In this document: positions 7,789-16,727 of the stretch, in pieces
Position numbering within the stretch: position 1 is the stretch's first letter
How the letters are laid out: every line of letters starts with the position of its first letter
Source of the DNA: Chitinophagaceae bacterium
GTDB lineage: Bacteria; Bacteroidota; Bacteroidia; Chitinophagales; Chitinophagaceae
Length of the DNA: 44,634 nucleotides
Direction: 5' to 3'
Assembly (NCBI GenBank): GCA_016720745.1
Contig: JADKKA010000012.1
Coordinates: 1-44,634, forward strand
Position numbers and translations under genes: made by a program
Notes under the pieces: generated by a model
Told to the model about the DNA's origin: nothing
Databases searched by the model: none
What the model saw: only the letters and a program-made list of their open reading frames with translations

Positions 7789-8202
7789 CTATTTCCTGAA
7801 ACTAATTTCACCACCAATAGCCTGTGCAACTAGAAAAAGAATTTGCCATTCAACACAACGCTTGTAGTAATAGACTCTCTGATAATTTCTAGGAGCAGTT
7901 GAAGAGCCAAAATAATCCTGCTTTCGGGATCCCCAAACCGCTTTCAAAATAACTTCCTGTCCGCTTATCATTGCAGTTGCAATCATAACCGAGTTAGTTT
8001 CAAATTCTCTTGGATATGTTTTGAGTGTATCACTATCCAGATCTTTGACGATAAAATCCATATTGATTAAAGCATGCCTTACACGCCTTACTAAATTTGC
8101 AGAATCTTTCGCATGTACCACTATAATACTATCCCAATCTTTCTGAGAAAAGCATGTACTGCATAGAATTAAACAAAATAATAAAAATGTGATTCTCTTC
8201 AT
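7789..8202 (-). CDS. Hypothetical secreted protein
   Basis: This 137-residue protein begins with a clear signal peptide ending at about STCFSQ/KD. The mature part is a small alpha/beta protein with a basic middle (LVRRVRHALINMDF) and a Tyr-rich stretch (YQRVYYYKRC). Its end is moderately hydrophobic (ILFLVAQAIGGEISF). The function is unknown. It lies 33 bp downstream of the Mrr-type gene on the same strand and may be co-transcribed with it. Confidence 0.65.
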   Translation of the reverse strand: MKRITFLLFCLILCSTCFSQKDWDSIIVVHAKDSANLVRRVRHALINMDFIVKDLDSDTLKTYPREFETNSVMIATAMISGQEVILKAVWGSRKQDYFGSSTAPRNYQRVYYYKRCVEWQILFLVAQAIGGEISFRK

Positions 8203-8235
8203 TTTTTACGTATATAAGATAGCTCAGAATCCAAC

Positions 8236-9156
8236 TCACAAACCTTCCTCAAAATAATCTGTATCTATCTTCTTTATTTTATATTCATTTACAACTGATA
8301 AACCTACATTGTTTTCGATCATATAATATGCCAATTGTTCACCGTCTATTAGAATAATTTTATATTCAACTTGTGTAACAAATTCATAAACACTTGGCGG
8401 AAATGAAGAAGTAGTAATAAATATTCCTTTCCTAGCTTTTTTAGATGCTAAAGCGCCAGTAAAATCACGTATTTCTTTAACTGGCACAGAATTTTCCCAT
8501 TTTTTTGCTTGTATATAGATTGTATCGAGACCAAGTTTATCTTCTTTAATTATACCATCAATACCCCCATCACCGGATCTCCCTAATGCTTCACCGGCAT
8601 CTTTTCTGGATCCACCATATCCCATACGTATCAGTAAATCAACTACCAACCTTTCGAAGAAAGCGGGCGTAGCTTTTTTTACAGTATCCAAAACTTCTCT
8701 TGCTAACTCAGAGTGTAGTTTTTGGAAAGCATATTCCAGTGTTTCTTCCGGTGTCACATTCCTTTCACTATCCTTATTTTCCGGAATCGACACTTCTGAA
8801 TCATCCTTTGGCTTTCGCATCAATCTAAACTCAACAAATTCCGGATATCTGAATAAAATCTCAGATGATATCTCCTTTGGCTGTTCGTTTAATAATTGCA
8901 AGCCTCTTTCAGTTATCCTAAAATGAGCCCTTTTAGTTGAATCCAGCAAACCAGCTTTATTCATATAAGTCCTTGCCCATCCCAGTCTATTCCGAAAAAT
9001 GGGTTGTTGACCGCTTGGCAACAACTCCCTTCTTTCATGTTCTGTCAAACCCAATTGATCTGCCAAATAATCATGGGCTTCTTGTAATGAGTGCTCATTG
9101 CCGTCACTTAAGAACTTAAGGAGTGGCAGCATGATTTCTTCGTAGGTTGGAATCAT
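8236..9156 (-). CDS. mrr: Mrr-type restriction endonuclease
   Basis: This 306-residue protein has the two-domain layout of Mrr enzymes. An N-terminal winged-helix Mrr_N domain (about 4-90, with IMLPLLKFLSDGNEHS and the RNRLGWARTYMNKAGLL segment) precedes a PD-(D/E)xK catalytic domain (about 155-285). Catalytic marks are FFERLVVDLL with Glu168, the GDGGIDG loop with Asp196 and Asp200, and IQAK with Gln216 and Lys218. Mrr proteins cut DNA carrying foreign methylation and so act as type IV restriction enzymes. It lies directly downstream of a TIR/ion-channel-like gene pair, which suggests a small defence cluster. Confidence 0.92.
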   Translation of the reverse strand: MIPTYEEIMLPLLKFLSDGNEHSLQEAHDYLADQLGLTEHERRELLPSGQQPIFRNRLGWARTYMNKAGLLDSTKRAHFRITERGLQLLNEQPKEISSEILFRYPEFVEFRLMRKPKDDSEVSIPENKDSERNVTPEETLEYAFQKLHSELAREVLDTVKKATPAFFERLVVDLLIRMGYGGSRKDAGEALGRSGDGGIDGIIKEDKLGLDTIYIQAKKWENSVPVKEIRDFTGALASKKARKGIFITTSSFPPSVYEFVTQVEYKIILIDGEQLAYYMIENNVGLSVVNEYKIKKIDTDYFEEGL

Positions 9157-9456
9157 TTTTTTATTTTGAATTAAAAAACAAACTTGTATAGCCCAAATTA
9201 ATTAAATGAACTTATAATGTATGAGGCTTGCTGTAGAGCTGGTGTTTTATTAATGTCTGCCCTCAACTGAAGCCGAATAAAAAACTGAAATTGAAGTTAG
9301 CAACTAAAAGCCAAATAGAATTCGGTCAAGCCCGATATTAGTTGACAGCAGAACAAATGCCGATTTTAATTCCGTCCGCCAGTTTTGCGGCAAACCTCTT
9401 GTTGTGCATAGCGCAAAGAAGTGAGTTTAATTTTACCCCAGAAGGATAAATTTTGA
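9157..9456. other. Intergenic region between the mrr and TIR genes
   Basis: I see no open frame in these 300 bp. The half near the TIR gene has a CCGC/GCGG hairpin around CAGTTTT (about 9380-9394), followed by a TTGTTGTGCATAGCGC segment. That recalls sequences often found between accessory genes in Bacteroidota. The half upstream of mrr is AT-rich, with a TTAATTTG box one base off the -7 consensus. Confidence 0.4.
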
Positions 9457-10013
9457 TCATTTAATACCCCAACTTTGGTAAGTATCATTATTATAAATTC
9501 CGAGCCCTCCGCCGTTTGGCTTATTGTTAAAACTCCATTGTTTAATTGCCCCTATTAAGGAAGCTTTTTTAAAAGGAATATGAATACATGATGCTGTTTT
9601 ATTTTCAATTCTCTCTTTTAATGCAGCAGGCCACAAGTGTGAAAATGCGGATGGGTTTCTGATTGCGACCTCAACATCGACATACGCTACAATAATGGGT
9701 ATTTTACATGTGTCAACCGCATAAGAAATCTCAAATGGTACCCAGTCTTTGTCATTCTTAGTTGTACTGCCAATCAAAAGAAGCATGTTTTTTGAATAAT
9801 TTCTCAGTCTTTCAGCCAAACGATTTCGTAATGTCTCTTTTGAACTTGTCGTTCTCAATGCACTCGTTTTTTCATGGCTATTGACAAATGTAAACTCGTC
9901 ATTTTTTTCTCATCCCATGCTTTTATTAAATTATAGTATTTGATATCTGAATCAGTTGGAATATTTGATCCTTCTGCATGAAAAGCTATATATGTCCCAT
10001 TTCTGTACACCAT
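9457..10013 (-). CDS. TIR-like (ThsB-type) protein, one frameshift
   Basis: Joining two frames gives a 185-residue protein of the ThsB/MTH538 TIR-like family. The N-terminal part from the ATG at 10013 reads NGTYIAFHAEG, then DIKYYNLIKAWDEK. The frame breaks in a run of seven A (minus strand; 9902-9908). One more A restores EKKNDEFTFVNSHEKTSALR and continues into the open frame up to 9457. The core strand/helix NMLLLIGSTTKNDKDWVPFE with Glu in the next helix is the TIR-like signature. In Thoeris such proteins make an NAD-derived signal. The start lies 2 bp after the stop of the ion-channel-like gene, so the two are one unit. The break is probably a homopolymer error. Confidence 0.8.
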
Positions 10014-10015
10014 AC

Positions 10016-10639
10016 TTAAGTTGTTGAATTTGTTTGTGGAATTGACTTGCTCAAAATGATAGCCAAGAAAACGAAAGTTATAAAAAGCTGTATGGTTACA
10101 AGTTTGTTCCCAAAATCAGTAATAGCCTTAACCTGATCAAAGTTAGCAGCAAGAGAATTGGAGAAGCTATACTGCAATGCGTATGAAAAATTCGGAATTG
10201 TATTTGACCAGTCAAAATTGTTAAAGTATGCCACCTGATAGAAATATCCAAAACACACGGTTGAATATGCTACAGCAAGCAGAAGATTTAGAAATCTACT
10301 TCTAATCCTGTCTTTGGTGAAATTTTCAGTATTAAGTGCTACGTCAGTCCAAATGTGATTATAGAAATAGGAAAATAAATTCGCTATAACTAAATACCAC
10401 ACTATAAACGTTGTGACTTTTGAGTGCAAGTTGAAATACCAAAGTATAATTATGAATAGCCATTTAACGCAAATGAAAACATCAATTCCAATTCTTTGAA
10501 AGGTTTTCTCTCTTTCTAGATTTGAATGATCATTATTAAACTTGCCGAATGTATATTTAAATAGCTCGACTAAATTTACATAGTCAAGAACAAATAAAAT
10601 TGTTTTTACAATCCTATAAATAAACCCATATCTCCACAT
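10016..10639 (-). CDS. Ion-channel-like membrane protein, partner of TIR gene
   Basis: This 207-residue protein has four hydrophobic helices (about 51-70, 75-93, 115-138 and 178-197). Between the last two, a re-entrant-looking segment FSYALQYSFSNSLAANF (151-167) resembles a pore helix plus filter of two-helix ion channels, though the usual TxGYG filter is absent. The C-terminal GNKLVTIQLFITFVFLAIILS looks like an inner pore helix. The N-terminal 50 residues are charged and probably cytosolic. It is the first gene of the pair, and the TIR-like gene starts 2 bp after its stop. The channel-like reading is inference from topology; the family is not recognised with certainty. Confidence 0.7.
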   Translation of the reverse strand: MWRYGFIYRIVKTILFVLDYVNLVELFKYTFGKFNNDHSNLEREKTFQRIGIDVFICVKWLFIIILWYFNLHSKVTTFIVWYLVIANLFSYFYNHIWTDVALNTENFTKDRIRSRFLNLLLAVAYSTVCFGYFYQVAYFNNFDWSNTIPNFSYALQYSFSNSLAANFDQVKAITDFGNKLVTIQLFITFVFLAIILSKSIPQTNSTT

Positions 10640-11164
10640 AGTTGATAAATTTGGTTAATGTAATCTTTAAATACTAATACTGATGCAATAGCATTGCTAA
10701 CTATAGCTAGTTTACGAGATTAAGAATCTTTCTCATTTTCCTAATATGTAAGAAACTTAATTCTTTACCCCGTAATATGGAAATCCTTGCCATTTCGTAA
10801 ATCCCTTTCGTTATCCGGTAATAAACGTTTCTAAACGCTTACACCCCCTAATTTACCCCATCCCCCTTCCCCGCATATACCACAAACTGGTATTTTTTCA
10901 ACCAGCCACTAAGCCTCAATAAAATAATTGAAAATCAACAGATAACAATACGTATCCCTTAAGAAAACAGCCCTCACCCTCCCCTTTATATAGCCCCTCC
11001 TCTACATGCTTGGCAAAGAAAAAAGGATCGCGATTATCTAAAGACATTTAAAACTGCAGGCCAGGTATCCAGGAGGTCAAAATGGGTATATAGCTCCGCT
11101 ACCTGTTTATTACTGATGCTTATACTCACCTGTTGCCGGAAATTCAGGAAGCAATTTCAGACTA
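10640..11164. other. Gene-poor region with small hairpins and a possible ORF remnant
   Basis: These 525 bp contain no convincing gene. Near the channel gene are the small inverted repeats GCAAT/ATTGC and AACTA/TAGTT (about 10684-10712). The middle is AT- and C-rich without structure. On the minus strand an open stretch ends at the TAA at 11034-11036 and includes ISISNKQVAELYTHFDLLDT. It looks protein-like but has no start and overlaps the end of the next gene, so it may be a remnant. Confidence 0.4.
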
Positions 11165-12223
11165 TTACTTATATGTTGAATAAGAAATAAACTCTTTCCC
11201 ATCGAAAATATAAAGACCATTTTCCTTCGTCCCCATCCAAATATGTCCACTGGCATCTTCCAAAATGGACCAGCCCCCTAAAATGGCCATTCCGTCTTTT
11301 GCGGTAAATGGAGTGATGGATTTTCCATCGTAACGATAAAGTCCATCACCGCTAAACCAGATATTTCCCTTTTTGTCTTCAAGGATGGCAGCTATCATTG
11401 TACCTGTTATGCCTTCTTTAAATGAAAATCCGGTGATTGTTTTTCCATCATACCGGTAGGCGCCACCCCAACTGGTGAACCAAAGATTCCCGTTTTTGTC
11501 CTGCAATTGCGGCCAGCCCCAACGATGTGGCTTTGGCCTTGGCCCATTTTCTCCCTGGATTAATACTGGCAGTTGTAAGTGGGTTACGGTTTTACCATCA
11601 TACCGGAATACACCTTCATTGGTTCGACCACCTAACCAGATATTACCTTCCATATCTTCAAAAATACGTTCCACCTTATCATTACTGGTCATAAAGCCGT
11701 TGGCGGCTTCCACCATTGGAAAATGAGTAAATGTTTTGCCATCGGAAATATAGACGCCATCAATTGTTGCCAGCCATAATTGTCCGTTTCTGGCTTGTAA
11801 GATACTGTACACCCAATGGTTTTGCTGGTAGGGATTCTTGTTAGGAGGCAGGTTATCAGGTAAAGGAATCCGGATGATGTTAAATGATTTTCCAGTGTAA
11901 AGACAAAGTCCCTTCTCAGTACCTATCCAAAATTGACCCTCCTTATCTTCCAGCAGGCAATAGATATTATTACAATCCAAGCCATCTTTTACCGTAAACT
12001 GTTTGAAGGATTTTCCGTCATATTTATACAATCCATTTTCAGTGGTCCCAAACCAAAGATTCCCTTGCCTGTCTTTTAAACTACAGCGCACACTGCCAAA
12101 CCGGGGATCGTTTATCGTTTTTACCAGTTTCAGGTCCCCCTCCTCTTTTACTACATCTTTTTTAACGGTTCCACCGCAGGCAGTTCCTAAAATGAGTATT
12201 GTCAGAAAAGTGAAAATTTGCAT
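11165..12223 (-). CDS. Lipoprotein with two-component-regulator propeller repeats
   Basis: I chose the start at 12223 because it gives a lipoprotein signal (MQIFTFLTILILGTACGG) with lipobox LGTAC; the longer frame adds 14 residues. The mature protein of about 335 residues consists of repeated Reg_prop units (LWFGT-x-GLYKYDGK-type, about seven copies, with W-I/F-G-T and D-G-K/Y-D-G-K blades). They should fold as one beta-propeller. No histidine kinase, membrane helix or DNA-binding domain follows, unlike the hybrid sensor at 25.1-28.1 kb. It is therefore a free-standing surface or periplasmic sensor-like propeller of unknown ligand. Confidence 0.85.
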   Translation of the reverse strand: MQIFTFLTILILGTACGGTVKKDVVKEEGDLKLVKTINDPRFGSVRCSLKDRQGNLWFGTTENGLYKYDGKSFKQFTVKDGLDCNNIYCLLEDKEGQFWIGTEKGLCLYTGKSFNIIRIPLPDNLPPNKNPYQQNHWVYSILQARNGQLWLATIDGVYISDGKTFTHFPMVEAANGFMTSNDKVERIFEDMEGNIWLGGRTNEGVFRYDGKTVTHLQLPVLIQGENGPRPKPHRWGWPQLQDKNGNLWFTSWGGAYRYDGKTITGFSFKEGITGTMIAAILEDKKGNIWFSGDGLYRYDGKSITPFTAKDGMAILGGWSILEDASGHIWMGTKENGLYIFDGKEFISYSTYK

Positions 12224-12367
12224 GTGTAATATTTTTATTGCTGATTCTTGCAGAAAAGTATCCACTGAAACACTTCAGGCGCCAGAATGAAAACCTATGT
12301 TAGCGGTTCGTTGTTTTTCAATAGAATTACGACTGATAATAGTTTGTGATTTTGGGTATTAAATCTG

Positions 12368-12781
12368 TCAACTGATTATTCCTTTGTTATTTTCATTGGG
12401 TTCAATTAAATCCCACAGATTCCCATACAAATCTTCAAATACCGCAACGATACCGTATTCAAAGGTTTCCGGAGGCCTCACAAAATTTATTTGCCTGTCT
12501 GTCATTTTATTATAATCTCTCCAGAAATCATCTGTGAACAGAAAAAATCCAACCCGTCCACCCGTTTGATTGCCAATACTACCAGCCTGCCTGTCATTAG
12601 CAGCCTTGGCAAGTAATAAGCAACATTCTTTCGCACCTTTGGGTGCGATCATTACCCATCTCTTTTCTTCACTTAGCCTGGTGTCTTCTAATACCTGAAA
12701 GTCGAGTTTTTGGGTGTAGAATTTAATAGCGTCATCATAGTTTTCAACTACTAAGGCAATATGTGCAATTCTTTGATACAT
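12368..12781 (-). CDS. VOC-superfamily (glyoxalase/bleomycin resistance-like) protein
   Basis: This 137-residue protein has the two beta-alpha-beta-beta-beta modules of VOC proteins. It starts with IAHIALVVENYDDAIKFYTQ, in which His7 is a likely metal ligand, and ends with AVFEDLYGNLWDLIEP, in which Glu127 is the second. The middle strand GGRVGFFLFTDD is also typical. The fold is clear; the substrate (glyoxal adduct, antibiotic or other) is not. It starts 3 bp after the end of an acetyltransferase gene, so the two form an operon, perhaps for resistance or detoxification. Confidence 0.88.
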   Translation of the reverse strand: MYQRIAHIALVVENYDDAIKFYTQKLDFQVLEDTRLSEEKRWVMIAPKGAKECCLLLAKAANDRQAGSIGNQTGGRVGFFLFTDDFWRDYNKMTDRQINFVRPPETFEYGIVAVFEDLYGNLWDLIEPNENNKGIIS

Positions 12782-12784
12782 CTT

Positions 12785-13327
12785 TTAGTTTATTATGATA
12801 AAGTCTTCTTCCAATATTCCATAAAAATAGTTATCCTTCCATTCTCCTCTAATTGGCAATTTCTTTCGTTTCATTCCCTCTCGTTTAAAACCTACCTTTT
12901 CAAGCGTCTTGCCTGATGCAATATTTTCTACTGCACAACCTGCTTCAATTCTATGCAATTTCAAATCAACAAATCCATATTTCAAAATTCTGGTCAATGC
13001 TTCGGTTGTATACCCTTGTCGCCAATGATCTTTATGAATTTTAAACCATACTTCTGCTGACTTGTAGTTGACTTTCCCTAAATTAATCGCAATAAGCCCG
13101 ATAAATTCATTGTTGTCATTTTTATCAATGCAAAAAAAATAGGAACTTCTTGGTTTTTGCTTTTGTAACAGCAACCATTCGTTCAAAATATTTTCAGTCG
13201 TTTGGATATTCTCAGGAATTCCTAAAGTATTAAACTCGTCGGTTTCGGGCAATGAATGAAGTTTGTGAACATGATCTATGTCAGCAAAAGTCAATTCTCT
13301 TATATTTAGTCTATTTGTTGTAAGCAT
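12785..13327 (-). CDS. GNAT-family N-acetyltransferase (RimJ/RimL type)
   Basis: This 180-residue protein opens with LTTNRLNIRELTFADIDHV, the usual start of RimJ/RimL-like GNATs. It contains the acetyl-CoA loop region HWRQGYTTEALTRILKYGF (about residues 111-129), followed by LHRIEAGCAVENIASGKTLE and the KVGFKREG turn. These enzymes transfer acetyl from acetyl-CoA to an amine of a protein terminus or small molecule. The VOC gene follows 3 bp downstream. The upstream gap to the next small gene is about 100 bp without structure. Confidence 0.9.
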   Translation of the reverse strand: MLTTNRLNIRELTFADIDHVHKLHSLPETDEFNTLGIPENIQTTENILNEWLLLQKQKPRSSYFFCIDKNDNNEFIGLIAINLGKVNYKSAEVWFKIHKDHWRQGYTTEALTRILKYGFVDLKLHRIEAGCAVENIASGKTLEKVGFKREGMKRKKLPIRGEWKDNYFYGILEEDFIIIN

Positions 13328-13425
13328 TATCTTTTACAATGACGGCTAACTGTTAATATACGAAACTAATCATCTCCTTCCATTTCTAAACGCATACTCA
13401 GCCCAAATCAACCCCATCCAGCCCC

Positions 13426-13605
13426 CTACTCCAGCACCCCCCTCATATACCCCTCATCAATCTGCCTTGCTAAAAAGAGGGTGTCGCTGTTGTTGAAGGT
13501 CCTGTAGAATTGCTGATGCAGGTATTGCTGATGGATATATTGGGTGAAGAGCTCGGCCACCAGTTCGGTGCTGTTGCGGGTGGAGGAAAAATTAGTATCT
13601 TTCAT
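13426..13605 (-). CDS. Small conserved-looking hypothetical protein
   Basis: This short protein of 59 residues starts at MKDTNFSSTRN (ATG at 13605; a start at 13620 would add five residues). It is rich in Gln, His and aromatic residues (YIHQQYLHQQFYRTF) and ends in RQIDEGYMRGVLE. It is probably a soluble helical protein. It is 39 bp downstream of the next hypothetical gene on the same strand and may share its transcript. I recognise no family. Confidence 0.55.
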   Translation of the reverse strand: MKDTNFSSTRNSTELVAELFTQYIHQQYLHQQFYRTFNNSDTLFLARQIDEGYMRGVLE

Positions 13606-13644
13606 GTAGGGAATACACAAACAAGACTTAAACTTAGAAAATCA

Positions 13645-14082
13645 TCAGGCTCCTTTCTTGTTGTTGAAATCATCATCGAATTCTTTCAGGGCATTTAAAA
13701 AAGCAGACGGCTCATAGTCAAAGAACTCCCGGAATAATTTTACCACCCCCTCATTCCCCACCGTATGATGCATGGTCATTTTTTCTTTGAGCGTGGGTTT
13801 GCCGAAACCCAGAAAACCTTTTTTCTCCTCCATCCGCTTGTATCCGATGATGAACATACGGGCTTTGTCTTCATTTTCTGAAGTGGCAAATAAAGCCACC
13901 CATAAAAGAGGCAGGTCGCTTTCCTTATAAATGCTGATCGTGGGTGAAGCGGGATACTGGTCCCATTGCATGCTGAGAAAAAGGCGTTCAAATTCGGAAT
14001 AACTGATAGCCTGCTTTTCTGATACAGTGCCGGAGCTGTTTTCCTGGTCGTTGGGGGTGTAGATATCGTAGCGGTACTGCAT
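13645..14082 (-). CDS. Conserved hypothetical cytosolic protein
   Basis: This 145-residue soluble alpha/beta protein has no signal peptide. The ordered strands (QYRYDIYTP, SPTISIYK, LLWVALFA, MFIIGYKR) alternate with charged helices. The Phe-rich C-terminus FREFFDYEPSAFLNALKEFD looks helical. It begins 3 bp after the end of the 5'-nucleotidase gene, so the two are co-transcribed. I cannot assign a family. Confidence 0.7.
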   Translation of the reverse strand: MQYRYDIYTPNDQENSSGTVSEKQAISYSEFERLFLSMQWDQYPASPTISIYKESDLPLLWVALFATSENEDKARMFIIGYKRMEEKKGFLGFGKPTLKEKMTMHHTVGNEGVVKLFREFFDYEPSAFLNALKEFDDDFNNKKGA

Positions 14083-14085
14083 ATT

Positions 14086-15654
14086 TTATTTTTTGACCGG
14101 AACCAGCCTGCCCATGACTGGCGCCGTGATCTGTTTTTTGTTCCTGATATAATCCATGACAAAAGAAGAAAACGGTTTTTCGGAATTTGTTTTTTTCAGG
14201 TCATGAAAGGTGGCATATAAATCACCGCCATCTGCCACAAAACTATTCGTAGCTACCGTGTACATTTTTTCATCGACAGCAGGCTCTTTACCAATATTTA
14301 ATTTCACGAGGCGCTGCCCGATCGGCTGACTCATATCGTACCAGGCTGTTAGTCCGGATACCTGCATCATTCCCCTCTCCAGTGAAAAACCCTGCTCCAG
14401 TACTTCTTTGATCTGCTTGCCATTCATTTGCAAAACAGATAATGTGTTAAAAAAAGGAACAGCATCCAATACATTGCCATTGGTCACCGTACCGGCCGGA
14501 ATATCGGCCCTTATTCCTCCCGCATTTTCAAAACCAATATCAGCTTTGCCGGCTTCCCGGATGATATCGGCAATAAAACATCCCAATGAAGATTCCCGCT
14601 GATAATCCCTGACCAAACGGGTTAGAAGCACACCCAATGGCTGGCCGATCTCGGGTGCCGATTTCTTTTTATAGGCATTGATTTTTGAAAGCACACCGGG
14701 ATCGGGTTGGTACTTTGCAGTCCAGACTTTCAGCAATTCTCCCTTAGAAGAAATGACTTTTCCATCTTTTACCTGGAGTTTGATATAACCCAGTCTGGTG
14801 CCATAGCCATAGGTTTGTACAATCAGTGCCCCATTGGTTGGCTCTTTATAGGGAACTTCAATCCCCCGGTGTGCATGTCCACCCACATAGAGATCAATAC
14901 CGGGCACTTCCCGGCAAAAGCGGATGTCTTCATCAAAATCTCTTTGCACTTCAGGTCTGGCTTCCGCATCGGTCTGTTGCGGGCCTGTCTTTCCCTGGTG
15001 CGCCAGCACAACAATCAAATCTACCTGCGGCTTTAATTCTTCCACCATCTTCTTCGCAATGGGAATGGGATCCCGGAATTCCAGATCAGCCGATCCCTCC
15101 TGCCACAATACACTAAAAGCATCCAGTCCGATAATACCAATAACACCCAGCCTCAGTCCGTTTTTCTCCAGTATGGTATACGGTCTGGAATAAGCAATAT
15201 GGGTTCCCTTATAAAATATATTAGCCCCCAGGACGGGAAAGGGCACCCGGTTCATTTGCTTGATAAAATTTTTACTGCCATAATCGAATTCGTGGTTGCC
15301 AATTCCCATGGCATCGTATTTCATACTCATCATCATCTCCATCAGGATTTCACCCTGACTTACATTGGAGAGCATGCCCGTAAACATATCCCCTGCATCA
15401 AATAAAAAACTGTTCTTCTCTCTGGCCCTGATCTGGTTGATCATGGTGGTCAGTTGCGCGGCACCACCTAATTCAGGAGATCCTTTCAGCCAGTAAGCAG
15501 GAATGGGATCAAAAGCACTATGAAAGTCGTTGGTGTAAAGAATGGTTACTTCTTTTGTGCCGGTCTGGGCATTGGCACTGATACTTACCAGCCATAGGAC
15601 CGAAAACAGTTGCAGTTTTAATGACTTCCTATTCTTCATTAAAAATTTCTTCAT
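14086..15654 (-). CDS. Secreted 5'-nucleotidase / metallophosphatase (UshA-like)
   Basis: The enzyme should remove phosphate from nucleotides outside the cytoplasm using two metal ions. The start at 15654 or 15639 gives a signal peptide ending at SISANAQ; the longer frame to 15696 adds a poor leader. The metallophosphatase domain shows all family blocks: TNDFHS, DAGDMF, GNHEFD, VVLAHQG and GGHAHRG. The 5'-nucleotidase C-terminal substrate domain follows with FENAGGIRADIPAG, VPFFNTL and VADGGDLY. Full length is about 520 residues, normal for the family. No lipobox or membrane anchor is seen, so it is probably periplasmic. Confidence 0.92.
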   Translation of the reverse strand: MKKFLMKNRKSLKLQLFSVLWLVSISANAQTGTKEVTILYTNDFHSAFDPIPAYWLKGSPELGGAAQLTTMINQIRAREKNSFLFDAGDMFTGMLSNVSQGEILMEMMMSMKYDAMGIGNHEFDYGSKNFIKQMNRVPFPVLGANIFYKGTHIAYSRPYTILEKNGLRLGVIGIIGLDAFSVLWQEGSADLEFRDPIPIAKKMVEELKPQVDLIVVLAHQGKTGPQQTDAEARPEVQRDFDEDIRFCREVPGIDLYVGGHAHRGIEVPYKEPTNGALIVQTYGYGTRLGYIKLQVKDGKVISSKGELLKVWTAKYQPDPGVLSKINAYKKKSAPEIGQPLGVLLTRLVRDYQRESSLGCFIADIIREAGKADIGFENAGGIRADIPAGTVTNGNVLDAVPFFNTLSVLQMNGKQIKEVLEQGFSLERGMMQVSGLTAWYDMSQPIGQRLVKLNIGKEPAVDEKMYTVATNSFVADGGDLYATFHDLKKTNSEKPFSSFVMDYIRNKKQITAPVMGRLVPVKK

Positions 15655-15844
15655 TGATGGTTTGATATAAAGAATGAATACAGATTCAAATACCAAAGTA
15701 AGGGCCTGCCTTTTTTCGCGGTAATTAGATTGAATCTTACTGTTACCAATATAAGTTTATTTTATCATCCAAGAAAAATGGGGTCTCTTTCTTTACCACA
15801 AAGCTGCGGGAAACGGGTTGTCGTTATAAAATTGGCTATCGTTT

Positions 15845-15950
15845 GCCGAATAGTCCGCCAATAAACAAGTGCATAAAACGAATCGTCATCCAGGTCGAGA
15901 CATCATCGGGGAAGCTGTAAGCTGTTGCCTGACTGATTGCAGAAAATCCC
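15845..15950. repeat. Dispersed ~105-bp element, copy A
   Basis: This stretch aligns over most of its length with 18086-18190 and 18822-18912. Shared blocks are a GTCCGCCA-AAAC-type segment near the start and TCGAGACATCATCGGGGAAGC later. It lies just after the stop codon (15960) of the next minus-strand membrane protein gene. The rest of the 15.70-15.96 kb gap shows nothing else. Confidence 0.6.
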
Positions 15951-15959
15951 TGTTCAGCA

Positions 15960-16679
15960 TTAAACAGCTCTTCTCTGCTTCCATAATTGCCGGATAGACA
16001 CTAAATGTCCAAATAACACCACCGGTACAATAAAAGTAGGCAGCCAGCTGAAAGGAAAATACTCAATGGCAATATTGGGCTGATCAAAGGCAAACTGCTG
16101 TATAGGTGTGCGGGCAGATAAAAGTGCATTCACCACAATATTGATCAATAAACCAAGACATATAAAATTCCAGACGAGAAGAACCCGGGGGTTCCATTTT
16201 GCTTTTGTAAGCCCGAAATAGGCAACGAAAGGTGCCGTGATACCGGCCAGAATATCAAAATTCCTGCCTTCAAAAGTCATTAGCTCCGGAACGGCTTTGT
16301 GCAGGTAAAGCCAGTATAAAACAATTTCAACCGGTATCCTGATTATGTTTAAATAAGTCAGGTTTTTTAAAGGCAGGCTATCAATAAATCGTCTACCCTT
16401 TAAGGTTGAAAATAAGATTATGATGGTCAGAAAAGCAGGCAGGATGCCGATCAGCATAATTTTTGGCGGAAAGGATCCTGTGTCTGTGTTGTAAACATTT
16501 TGCAGGCTCAGCACCGCTTGCCATATCAGCCAGATGACCAAAGAGATTGTAATAATTGCCGTAGTCTTTCTGTTGTTATCTGCATGCGCATTACTGATCA
16601 CCCATATAAAAAGCAGTAAACAGGCCAGGGTAGTCAGGCCAAAAAATAGTGAAATATATACTGGCAAATTTTCTAACAT
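15960..16679 (-). CDS. Hypothetical polytopic membrane protein
   Basis: This 239-residue protein has about seven hydrophobic helices (near residues 6-29, 40-60, 72-92, 105-124, 142-160, 168-188 and 208-230) separated by short loops, and a basic tail (RQLWKQRRAV). No transporter or enzyme motif is visible. The pattern is common among uncharacterised seven-helix proteins of Bacteroidota. It is 48 bp downstream of the next hypothetical gene and may be co-transcribed with it. Confidence 0.75.
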   Translation of the reverse strand: MLENLPVYISLFFGLTTLACLLLFIWVISNAHADNNRKTTAIITISLVIWLIWQAVLSLQNVYNTDTGSFPPKIMLIGILPAFLTIIILFSTLKGRRFIDSLPLKNLTYLNIIRIPVEIVLYWLYLHKAVPELMTFEGRNFDILAGITAPFVAYFGLTKAKWNPRVLLVWNFICLGLLINIVVNALLSARTPIQQFAFDQPNIAIEYFPFSWLPTFIVPVVLFGHLVSIRQLWKQRRAV

Positions 16680-16727
16680 TCTTGATGATGCATGTTCGGA
16701 ATTTCCCTACTTAACTAACCCGGACGA

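Noticed and set aside
11034..11164. Small open stretch with ISISNKQVAELYTHFDLLDT
   Set aside because: It has no start codon, overlaps the end of the lipoprotein gene, and has no frame partner nearby. It is kept only as a possible remnant in the intergenic entry.
9300..13350. Integron-like attC sites between accessory genes (TTGTTGTGC at about 9401, GTTAGCGG at about 12299, CGGCTAAC at about 13343)
   Set aside because: The segments do not show the paired core sites and imperfect stem of attC, and no integrase is in the window. They are only reminiscent of Bacteroidota intergenic sequence.
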